Source: Bacillota bacterium (GTDB lineage Bacteria > Bacillota > Clostridia > Lachnospirales > Anaerotignaceae). Taken from it: DNA of 57,561 nt. Numbering within the stretch: position 1 is the stretch's first letter; each line of letters opens with the position of its first letter. Below are positions 50,919 to 57,561 of this stretch, piece by piece. Both the position numbers and the translations under genes were made by a program. The stretch lies in NCBI GenBank assembly GCA_019422105.1, contig JAHZDZ010000002.1:254685-312245 (forward strand), read 5' to 3'. The notes below the pieces were generated by a model. That model had not been told where the DNA came from. It did no database searches and saw nothing but the letters and a program-made list of their open reading frames with translations.

Positions 50919-52058
50919 ATGAATTTTGAATTATCCGAGCAACATCAACTGTTACAGAGAAAAGTTAGGGATTTCGCACAGAACGAGCTTCTGCCAGGTG
51001 TTATCGAGCGTGACGAGAAGAGCGAGTTTGGTATTGACCTTTACAGAAAAATGGGTAAAATGGGTCTTATCGGTCTTCCTTATCCGGTAGAGTACGGCGG
51101 ACAGGGCATGGATGTTCTTTCCTATGCAATCTCTGTAGAGGAAATTTCCAAGGTAGAGGGATCCATGGGTATTGCTTATTCCGTATCCACCTCATTATTC
51201 GGCGGCGGCGTTGTAAATTCCGCGTCTGAAGAACTGAAATTGAAATATCTGCCAAAGGTATTGTCAGGCGAGGGCTTTGGCGCTTTTGGTTTGACTGAGC
51301 CAAACGCAGGATCTGATGCAGGCGGATGTATCACAACGGCAATCAAGGAAGGCGACCACTATGTATTAAACGGCGCGAAATGCTTTACGACAAACGGACC
51401 TTTAGCAGATTACATTTTAGTATTTGCTTTGACACAGCCTGAATTAAAACAAAAAGGTCTTTCCGCATTCATCGTTGAGACAGCATGGCCAGGCGTAAGA
51501 ATCGGAAAAATTGAAAATAAAATGGGTATCAGAGCTGCTCAGGTATCTGAGGTATTCTATGACAACGTTATTGTTCCTGCTGAAAACCTTGTTGGACAGG
51601 AAGGAAAAGGCTTCTCTATCGCTATGAAGGATCTTGACGGCGGAAGAATCGGTGTTGCGGCACAGGGTCTTGGTATCGCAGAGGGTGCATTTGATATTGC
51701 AAAAGAGTATTTAATGAAGAGAGAGCAGTTTGGCAAACCAATTTACAAGAACCAGTATCTTGCATTCAAGATGGCTGAACTTGAAGTAGAAATTGAGCAG
51801 GCAAAATATATGCTTTACAAAGCAGCAATTGACAAACAGGAAGGCAGACCATACTCAATTCCCGCAGCAAAGGCTAAACTTGTTTGTACAAACGCAGCAA
51901 TGCATGTAACAACTGAAGCTGTTCAGATGCTTGGCGGCAACGGTTACATGAAGGATTACCATGTTGAGAGAATGATGAGAGACGCTAAGATCACTCAGAT
52001 TTATGAAGGAACAAACGAAATTCAGAAGCTGGTTATCAGCGGCGGCTTATTCAAATAA
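50919..52058 (+). CDS. Acyl-CoA dehydrogenase (short-chain, Bcd-like)
   Basis: 379 residues. FAD enzyme of the acyl-CoA dehydrogenase family: substrate-binding GAFGLTEPNAGSDAGG, FAD-binding GGRIGVAAQGLGIAEGA, and the catalytic Glu in QIYEGTNE (about 363), matching Glu367 of butyryl-CoA dehydrogenase. In Clostridia such enzymes reduce crotonyl- or acryloyl-CoA with EtfAB, but no etf genes are adjacent. GGGGAGG fixes ATG 50919. Codon use suggests high expression. Butyryl-CoA specificity is plausible and unproven. Confidence 0.93.
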   Translation: MNFELSEQHQLLQRKVRDFAQNELLPGVIERDEKSEFGIDLYRKMGKMGLIGLPYPVEYGGQGMDVLSYAISVEEISKVEGSMGIAYSVSTSLFGGGVVNSASEELKLKYLPKVLSGEGFGAFGLTEPNAGSDAGGCITTAIKEGDHYVLNGAKCFTTNGPLADYILVFALTQPELKQKGLSAFIVETAWPGVRIGKIENKMGIRAAQVSEVFYDNVIVPAENLVGQEGKGFSIAMKDLDGGRIGVAAQGLGIAEGAFDIAKEYLMKREQFGKPIYKNQYLAFKMAELEVEIEQAKYMLYKAAIDKQEGRPYSIPAAKAKLVCTNAAMHVTTEAVQMLGGNGYMKDYHVERMMRDAKITQIYEGTNEIQKLVISGGLFK

Positions 52059-52068
52059 GATTTTCAGG

Positions 52069-52098
52069 GCAGACTGCACTATGCAGTCTGCTTTTTTT
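52069..52098 (+). terminator. Intrinsic terminator after the acyl-CoA dehydrogenase gene
   Basis: GCAGACTGC-actat-GCAGTCTGC followed by seven T residues. Confidence 0.92.
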
Positions 52099-52255
52099 GT
52101 GAAGCAGAATGTAAGAAAAAATAGGATATGTCAAAAAAGTCGGTTAAAATTCCGCCTGCAAAATAGATGCATTTAAACCATCGTATTTGTAATTTGCTGC
52201 CGCCTGCCTTGTAGGATTGTACAGAAAAAGAACATCAATATTGTGGAAAGAGACA

Positions 52256-52310
52256 TTGTAATTTTCCTATATATGGTGTATAATCCATTTTAGTACACAA
52301 TATCTAGGAG
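52256..52310 (+). promoter_or_regulatory. Promoter with a pair of NrdR-type boxes
   Basis: TTGTAA (52256-52261), a 17-bp spacer and TATAAT (52279-52284). TTCCTATATATGGTGT (52264-52279) and ACACAATATCTAGGAG (52295-52310) each match the NrdR box (ACACWATATATWGTGT) in 11-12 of 16 positions, separated by 15 bp, the spacing known for NrdR pairs. They flank the -10, so repression of nrdDG by NrdR is expected. Confidence 0.75.
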
Positions 52311-52322
52311 GAAGGTGCAGCA

Positions 52323-54419
52323 ATGTTTACAGCAATAAGAAAACGTAATGGAGATATCGTTCCTTTTCAGCCGGAAAAAATCACAAGGGCTATATTCAAG
52401 GCCGCAGGCGCTGTCGGCGGCAATGACTGGGATATGGCGGAGGATTTGACGAATCAGGTTATCATACTTGCAAAGGCCCAGCTTGGTGATGACACAGTGG
52501 ATGTGGAGTCCATTCAGGATTTGGTGGAAAAGGTTTTAATAGAAAACGGTCATGCAAAGACCTCAAAGGCTTTTATTTTGTACCGAGAAAAGCGCCGGGG
52601 CGCCAGAGAGGCAAACGCCTTAATCGGCGCGACTATCGATATGTTTTCCAAGTATCTGGGGGATGGGGATTGGCGTATCAAGGAAAACGCCAATACTCAA
52701 AAGTCTATCAACGGTATGAATAATTACATCAGAGAGGCATTTACCAAGCAGTACTGGCTTCATGAGATTTATCCTGACAGCATTCGGAAGGCACATTCCT
52801 CAGGAGATATGCATATCCATGATTTGGGCTTTTTCGGCCCTTACTGTGCGGGATGGGATTTGAGGCAGCTTTTAATGTACGGCTTCGGCGGCGTTCCGGG
52901 AAAAGTGGAATCAAGCCCCGCAAAGCATTTGAGAAGCTTTCTGGGACAGATTGTAAATTCTACCTTTACAACACAGGGTGAGACAGCGGGCGCTCAGGCA
53001 TGGTCCTCCTTTGACACTTATTGTGCGCCATTTATCCGTTATGATAATCTGGATTATAAGACGGTGAAGCAGGCTGTGCAGGAGTTTATATTTAATTTGA
53101 ATGTACCGACCAGGGTCGGCTTCCAGTGTCCCTTCTCCAATTTGACCTTTGATATCAAGGCGCCAAGCACGCTGAGGGATCAGGCTGTTATTATTGGGGG
53201 TGTGCCCCAGGAGGCCACCTACGGCGAATTCCAGGCTGAAATGGATATGATTAACAAAGCCTTCTGTGAGGTTATGATGGAGGGGGACAGAAAAGGCAGA
53301 GTATTTACTTTCCCTATCCCCACCATTAATGTGACAAAGGATTTTGAGTGGGACAGTCCTGTGGTCAATCAATTTATGGAGGTAACCTGCAAATACGGTA
53401 TTCCTTATTTTTCCAACTATATCAACTCTGATCTTTCTCCGGAGGACGCATTGTCCATGTGCTGCCGTTTGAGGCTGAATACAGGTGAGCTGAGAAAAAG
53501 GGGCGGCGGGCTTTTTGGCTCCAATCCTTTGACTGGCTCCATAGGTGTTGTCACAATCAATCTTCCGAGAATCGCCTACCTGTCAAAATCCGAGGAGGAT
53601 TTCAGAAGCAGGCTGCTGCACCTTATGGAGCTGGCAAAGGACAGTCTGGAAATAAAGCGCAAAACAATAGAGGAGCAGACCAATAACGGTATGTATCCAT
53701 ATTCTGCTCATTATCTTGAAAACGTAAAGGAGAGAACAGGCCATTACTGGTTCAATCATTTTAATACAATCGGCTTGATTGGCATGAACGAAGCCTGCCT
53801 GAATTTTATGGGCAAAGATATTACAACCTACGAGGGACAAAAGTTTGCGCTGGATACCCTTGATTTTATGAGGGATACCATTACCCGCTTCCAGGAGGAA
53901 ACAGGGCATGTCTACAATCTGGAGGCAACGCCGGCGGAAGGCACCAGCTATTCTCTGGCGCAGCTTGATAAGAAAAAATATCCGGATATTATAACGGCGG
54001 GGTCTGATGCGCCTTACTACACCAACTCCTCACAGCTTCCTGTGGGCTTCACGGATGATATTTTTGAGACGCTTGATTTACAGGATGAGTTGCAGTGCAA
54101 ATATACAGGCGGTACTGTGCTTCATCTATATTTGGGAGAGCAGATTAAGGATGTTGAGGTGGCAAAGCAGCTCATTAAAAAGGCATTTACAAACTACAAG
54201 CTGCCCTATATTTCACTGACTCCCACCTTCTCCGTCTGCCCGGAGCATGGCTACCTCAACGGCGAGGTTTACAGCTGCCCTGAATGCGGCAAGGACACAG
54301 AGGTTTGGAGCCGTGTGGTTGGTTATCTGCGTCCTGTACAGAACTTCCATAAGGGAAAGCAGGAGGAGTATAAGGAGCGTGTGAAATATGTTGTGAAACC
54401 GGAGGAATTAAAAATATGA
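52323..54419 (+). CDS. nrdD: Anaerobic ribonucleoside-triphosphate reductase (class III)
   Basis: 698 residues. An N-terminal ATP-cone (MFTAIRKRNGDIVPFQ) senses ATP/dATP, the central barrel contains the substrate site, and the C terminus carries a zinc site (CPEHGY, then CPECG) and the glycyl radical in RVVGYL. It makes dNTPs without oxygen. It overlaps nrdG by 4 bp. AGGAGGAAGG precedes the ATG, and the NrdR boxes control it. Confidence 0.97.
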   Translation: MFTAIRKRNGDIVPFQPEKITRAIFKAAGAVGGNDWDMAEDLTNQVIILAKAQLGDDTVDVESIQDLVEKVLIENGHAKTSKAFILYREKRRGAREANALIGATIDMFSKYLGDGDWRIKENANTQKSINGMNNYIREAFTKQYWLHEIYPDSIRKAHSSGDMHIHDLGFFGPYCAGWDLRQLLMYGFGGVPGKVESSPAKHLRSFLGQIVNSTFTTQGETAGAQAWSSFDTYCAPFIRYDNLDYKTVKQAVQEFIFNLNVPTRVGFQCPFSNLTFDIKAPSTLRDQAVIIGGVPQEATYGEFQAEMDMINKAFCEVMMEGDRKGRVFTFPIPTINVTKDFEWDSPVVNQFMEVTCKYGIPYFSNYINSDLSPEDALSMCCRLRLNTGELRKRGGGLFGSNPLTGSIGVVTINLPRIAYLSKSEEDFRSRLLHLMELAKDSLEIKRKTIEEQTNNGMYPYSAHYLENVKERTGHYWFNHFNTIGLIGMNEACLNFMGKDITTYEGQKFALDTLDFMRDTITRFQEETGHVYNLEATPAEGTSYSLAQLDKKKYPDIITAGSDAPYYTNSSQLPVGFTDDIFETLDLQDELQCKYTGGTVLHLYLGEQIKDVEVAKQLIKKAFTNYKLPYISLTPTFSVCPEHGYLNGEVYSCPECGKDTEVWSRVVGYLRPVQNFHKGKQEEYKERVKYVVKPEELKI

Positions 54420-55099
54420 TTTTCGGCGGACTGCAGCGCAGCAGTACCATCGATTTTCCGGGAGTGCTGAGCTGTGTCGTTTTTACCAAGGGCTGTGACT
54501 TGGACTGCTTTTACTGCCACAACAGGGAATTGATTGAAGGCGGAGAGAGTATTATGGAAGAAGAGGAAATTTTCTCCTTCCTGGAAAAGCGCAGAGGATT
54601 ATTGGACGGCGTTGTCATAAGCGGCGGAGAGCCATCCTATCAAAGGGGTCTGGACGGTTTTATCCGCAAAATCAAGGAAATGGGCTACAGGGTAAAGCTG
54701 GATACTAACGGACAGCACTTGGAAAAAATAGAGGACCTGATAAAGCAGGGATGGATTGATTATGTGGCCGTTGATGTAAAGGCGCTGGAAAAGGATTATT
54801 TATCAGTATGCGGAAAGAACGGTTATGAAAAGGTTTACCAGACGATTTGTTTTCTGATGGGCAGCAATGTCCCCTATGAGCTGCGGACAACTTTATATCC
54901 GGGCATGACAACAGATATGCTGATGGAGCTGATGAAGGGTTTTCCGCCTGTCAGGCTGTGGCGGCTGAATTATTTTCACATGCCTGAAAGGTATAGAGAG
55001 GAAGACAAAGAATGGCTTGAGGGCGCTGCACTGAATGCGGTTTCTCTACAGGGAAGCATGGAAATGCTGCGAAAGATTCAGCCAAATTTGGAATGCTAA
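54416..55099 (+). CDS. nrdG: Anaerobic ribonucleotide reductase activating protein (radical SAM)
   Basis: 227 residues. The radical SAM motif CDLDCFYC (CX3CX2C) lies near residue 27, followed by VISGGEPSYQ. It generates the glycyl radical on NrdD using SAM and reduced flavodoxin or ferredoxin. The length is somewhat above the E. coli NrdG size and fits the longer clostridial NrdG/PflA-like form. Its ATG overlaps the nrdD stop, so the two are translationally coupled. Confidence 0.94.
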   Translation: MIFGGLQRSSTIDFPGVLSCVVFTKGCDLDCFYCHNRELIEGGESIMEEEEIFSFLEKRRGLLDGVVISGGEPSYQRGLDGFIRKIKEMGYRVKLDTNGQHLEKIEDLIKQGWIDYVAVDVKALEKDYLSVCGKNGYEKVYQTICFLMGSNVPYELRTTLYPGMTTDMLMELMKGFPPVRLWRLNYFHMPERYREEDKEWLEGAALNAVSLQGSMEMLRKIQPNLEC

Positions 55100-55141
55100 A
55101 AACAGGACAGAGAGCTTTTATAAGCTTCTCTGTCCTGTTTT
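55099..55141. terminator. Bidirectional hairpin between nrdG and the MerR gene
   Basis: AAAACAGGACAGAGA pairs with TCTCTGTCCTGTTTT (15 bp, with further inner pairs), placed between converging genes. A T-rich arm on each side allows ending from both directions. Confidence 0.85.
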
Positions 55142-55158
55142 GCTATCTTTTTGGGGCT

Positions 55159-55917
55159 CTATTTCAGCCATTTCTCCGCCGCCTCCATCAGGAATGCAGC
55201 ACAGCCGGGCCGATTTTTATCGTAGTACTCCAAAAAGCGTGGATCCTCCTGATACATACGGATAAGTCCCAAATGAGCATGGGGACTGTAGGAGGGCCAT
55301 GTGAAGGAAAGCCATCTTCTGTGCATGATAAGAAGCTGCTTTCCTGTTTCCCCTTGAGGATTTTTCCCCAGCAGGACAGCTTCTTCCAATTCCTTTTGCA
55401 GTTTTATCCCAAGCGTTTCCATGTCCTGATATTGTTCCTTTGACAATTCCAAAAACCTGCGGTTACTTTTTTCTAAGGTATCGCCGCTGTATTTTTCTTT
55501 CAGCTCTTTGCCATAGGTTGTCTCATTCTGTTGTATTTTTTCTTTCTTAAACGCCTCAAAGCGTTCCTGATCTGTCATCATTCCTATTCCTTCCTCTTCG
55601 TCAATTGTTTTTGCCACATTGTCTATGAGCTGCTCCAGCGCATCCTTTTTTTCTCTCAAAGCCATGAGATGCCTTTTTAAAGAGGCAAGCTGGATGTCGT
55701 TAGGGGAATCAAGAATCTCTCTGATTTCCCCAAGCCCCATGCCAAGCGCCCGGTAAAAGAGAATCTTTTGCAGTCGCTTTACCTCCCCGGAGGTATACAT
55801 GCGATAGCCGTTTTCACTGATATAACCCGGAGGCAGCAGACCGCATTCATCATAATAGCGAAGCGTACGGGTGGTGACGCCGGCCAGCTGACTGAGCTTT
55901 TTTATGGTATAGTCCAT
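55159..55917 (-). CDS. MerR-family regulator with TipAS-like ligand domain
   Basis: 252 residues. The N-terminal winged helix KKLSQLAGVTTRTLRYYDECGLL is a MerR signature. A coiled-coil linker follows (about 80-125). The C-terminal domain (about 130-252) resembles TipAS, which binds thiopeptide-type antibiotics, with SFTWPSYSPHAHLGLIRMY in the pocket region. It ends near the nrdG terminator and diverges from the alcohol dehydrogenase gene. Its own promoter has the MerR-type layout, so it is probably autoregulated. Confidence 0.88.
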   Translation of the reverse strand: MDYTIKKLSQLAGVTTRTLRYYDECGLLPPGYISENGYRMYTSGEVKRLQKILFYRALGMGLGEIREILDSPNDIQLASLKRHLMALREKKDALEQLIDNVAKTIDEEEGIGMMTDQERFEAFKKEKIQQNETTYGKELKEKYSGDTLEKSNRRFLELSKEQYQDMETLGIKLQKELEEAVLLGKNPQGETGKQLLIMHRRWLSFTWPSYSPHAHLGLIRMYQEDPRFLEYYDKNRPGCAAFLMEAAEKWLK

Positions 55918-55938
55918 GTTTTCCCCTCCTTCCTATTT

Positions 55939-55969
55939 ATCTTAAGGCTTAACGCAGCGTTAATGTCAA
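55939..55969 (-). promoter_or_regulatory. MerR-type promoter with 19-bp spacer and dyad
   Basis: On the minus strand, TTGACA (plus-strand TGTCAA, 55964-55969) and TAAGAT (plus-strand ATCTTA, 55939-55944) are 19 bp apart, and TTAACGCTGCGTTAA (55949-55963) fills the spacer as a perfect dyad. Long-spacer promoters twisted by MerR proteins have exactly this form. Confidence 0.85.
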
Positions 55970-56010
55970 TAGTGCAAGTGCATTTTTTAGACGAACGGAA
56001 CAGGCATTTT

Positions 56011-56039
56011 TTGACAGCCGTTTCAGGCTGTGGTATCCT
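56011..56039 (+). promoter_or_regulatory. Promoter of the alcohol dehydrogenase gene with spacer dyad
   Basis: TTGACA (56011-56016), a 17-bp spacer and TATCCT (56034-56039). ACAGCC-gtttca-GGCTGT (56014-56031) is a perfect inverted repeat covering the -35 edge and spacer, a plausible operator for a repressor. Confidence 0.65.
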
Positions 56040-56091
56040 GAATTTATAATAATAAAAAACGGAAGCAATTATGCAAAGGAGTGGATAAAAA

Positions 56092-57204
56092 ATGGAATTC
56101 AGATATTTCATGCCTGCTGATTTATATTTTGGCGAGGACTGCATTGCTAAGCACAGCAGTGTTTTCCGTAAAATGGGCGGCAAGGCGCTCATTTTGACAG
56201 GACGTTCCTCCGCAAAGAAAAATGGGTCATTGCAGGATGTTTTAAACGCGCTTGAGAAAGAAAAAATTGCGCATGTCATTTTTGATGAGATAGAGGAAAA
56301 TCCGTCCTTTGAGACAGTGGAGCGAGCGGCGGAGGCCGGAAAAAAGGGGAATGTTGATTTTGTCATAGGAATCGGAGGCGGTTCTCCTATGGACTGTGCG
56401 AAAGCTGCTGCTTTTTTAATTGCAAACCCTAGCGTAAAGGGGGACGCCCTGCTGCAGGAGGCGGTTCTTTCTCATATTCCCATTGTGGAGGTGCCGACAA
56501 CGGCGGGTACGGGTTCTGAGACGACACAGTTTTCCGTACTGACACTGCACAGTGAAAAGACAAAGACATCCATCAGACAAAAGGCCTTTGCGGCGGCGGC
56601 TTTTCTGGACGCCAGGTATATGGCGCAGATGCCATCCTCTATTACAAACAATACGGCTGTGGACGCCTTGTCTCATCTTATTGAAGGATATCTTTGCAAA
56701 AACGCCAATTTTATGAGCGATCAGTTGGCGGAATGCGGATTTAGAATATTCAGGGATTGCACGGAAGCACTGAAAAAACGCTGCTATTTGCCTGAGGACA
56801 GGGAAAAGCTTCTGTTGGCCTCTACCATAGGCGGTATGGTAATTGCTCAGGCGGGAACCTCCCTGCCCCATGCAATGGGATATTTTCCAACCTATGCCAA
56901 AAGGGTGCCTCATGGAAGAATTAACGGGCTATTGACAGCGGAATATTTGAAGCTTTTTGAGGATAAGACGAAGGTCAGCAGATTTCTCTCCTTGCTGGGC
57001 TTTGACTCCATTGACAGCCTCGGCGCGTTTTTAGAGGAGGTTCTTGAGAGCAGTGAGGTTTATACAGAGGAGGATATTTGCTATTATACTGCGGAGATGA
57101 TGAAAAACAGAGCAAAGCTTTCCACTCACCCCAATGAGGTGACGGAGGATATGATTTACAGGGTTTATAAAAACAGCCTGATGAAGAGGAAATCTGTAGA
57201 ATAA
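56092..57204 (+). CDS. Iron-containing alcohol dehydrogenase
   Basis: 370 residues, group III alcohol dehydrogenase. The NAD(P)-binding IGIGGGSPMDCAKA, and the metal-site stretch DALSHLIEGYL, LPHAMGYFP and VPHGRINGLL, provide the Asp and three His ligands. It probably interconverts aldehydes or ketones and alcohols. A GGAGTGG ribosome site precedes the ATG. It is divergent from the MerR gene but has its own operator-like dyad. Confidence 0.94.
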   Translation: MEFRYFMPADLYFGEDCIAKHSSVFRKMGGKALILTGRSSAKKNGSLQDVLNALEKEKIAHVIFDEIEENPSFETVERAAEAGKKGNVDFVIGIGGGSPMDCAKAAAFLIANPSVKGDALLQEAVLSHIPIVEVPTTAGTGSETTQFSVLTLHSEKTKTSIRQKAFAAAAFLDARYMAQMPSSITNNTAVDALSHLIEGYLCKNANFMSDQLAECGFRIFRDCTEALKKRCYLPEDREKLLLASTIGGMVIAQAGTSLPHAMGYFPTYAKRVPHGRINGLLTAEYLKLFEDKTKVSRFLSLLGFDSIDSLGAFLEEVLESSEVYTEEDICYYTAEMMKNRAKLSTHPNEVTEDMIYRVYKNSLMKRKSVE

Positions 57205-57269
57205 AATATTTGTGTTGTTAGATTAAGTATAGGATTTGAAACAAATTGTTAAAAGCTAAGTACTTTGAT

Positions 57270-57357
57270 GCTACTTTCAGCGTGAAAGTAGCCAAAACGC
57301 CGGGGGTTTCGATTCCCCCGGACCCCTAAAACGATTCAGGGGGAGATTCCCCCTGAA
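57270..57357. repeat. Cluster of three strong hairpins after the alcohol dehydrogenase gene
   Basis: GCTACTTTCA/TGAAAGTAGC (57270-57292), CCGGGGG/CCCCCGG (57300-57321) and TTCAGGGGGA/TCCCCCTGAA (57335-57357) stand in a row, with a weaker GCCCT/AGGGC after them. None has a clear T tract. The order resembles the hairpin edge at 45483. No gene lies in 57205-57561. Confidence 0.75.
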
Positions 57358-57493
57358 ATCCCTCTCTTTCATGCCCTAAAGGGCAAAATAAAAACAGCGC
57401 ATTGGAAATAAAAGGGAACCTGAAATATCTGAAAAATCAAACCGACTTACCGGGCTGCATTTTTCAGATGGGGTCCGGAGATGGTTTATCTTT

Positions 57494-57561
57494 GGTACCG
57501 CCAGCGGTTAGAATAACCGCGAGAGGTTTGGTACCGCCAGCGGTTAGAATAACCGCGAGAG
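57494..57561. repeat. Tandem palindromic repeat, 36-bp units, cut by the window end
   Basis: Two units start at 57494 and 57530, each with GGTACCGCCA and GCGGTTA-gaa-TAACCGC. The array runs off the window. A leading CAGATGGGGTCCGG block matches 45554-45567. Confidence 0.9.

Overview
The window looks like a chromosomal segment of an anaerobic, low-to-mid GC Firmicute of class Clostridia (Lachnospiraceae/Anaerotignaceae-like). Supporting signs are a T-box leader on valS, the ylxM-ffh-rpsP-ylqC-rimM-trmD order, oxygen-independent metabolism (class III ribonucleotide reductase nrdDG, hybrid cluster protein, rubrerythrin, anaerobic-type cbi genes, an acyl-CoA dehydrogenase), strong AGGAGG-type ribosome binding sites and frequent TTG/GTG starts. 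The species assignment is inference. I see no tRNA, rRNA, CRISPR array, insertion sequence or phage gene.

Layout. 1-5.3 kb: a 79-bp repeat, then a transglutaminase-like exported protein and a type IV pilus/type II secretion-like set (PilC-like platform, four small single-span proteins, PilT-like ATPase). 5.7-8 kb: RpiR-type regulator and MATE transporter. 8-10.3 kb: a composite intergenic repeat, truA and a small membrane protein. 10.5-12.9 kb: divergent Crp/Fnr regulator and hcp. 13-15.3 kb: PLP decarboxylase, a decayed minus-strand gene and a cold-shock gene behind a hairpin leader. 15.6-20.7 kb: TetR regulator divergent from an MMPL transporter plus a secreted coiled-coil partner. 21.5-24 kb: creatininase-family hydrolase, small membrane protein and sodium:solute symporter. 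24.7-29.5 kb: duplicated-domain secreted protein and T-box valS. 29.8-32 kb (minus): VOC protein, small membrane protein, and a protein ending in a repeated His/Cys tail.

32.3-43.7 kb: a cobalamin cluster, cbiP-cbiB-cobD-cobO then cbiA-cbiC-cbiD-cbiET-cbiL-cbiF-cbiG. It covers most of the anaerobic corrin ring route but has no cbiH, cbiJ, cobalt chelatase or lower-ligand genes here. 43.7-45.4 kb: rubrerythrin, two small unknown genes, sfsA. 46.1-50.1 kb: the SRP/16S-maturation operon. 50.9-57.2 kb: acyl-CoA dehydrogenase, nrdDG behind an NrdR-type box pair, a MerR regulator with a textbook 19-bp-spacer operator, and an iron-dependent alcohol dehydrogenase.

The least ordinary content is between genes. 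Several interspersed repeat families recur: a 79-bp family, a palindromic GCGGTTA/TAACCGC family, a 66-bp tandem block, and a larger element in three diverged copies. That element carries extended -10 boxes (TGnTATAAT) just upstream of truA, the creatininase gene and the duplicated-domain gene, so it may spread promoters. The clearest regulatory structures are the cold-shock leader hairpin, the 13-bp operator ladder at the TetR/MMPL locus, the NrdR box pair and the MerR dyad.
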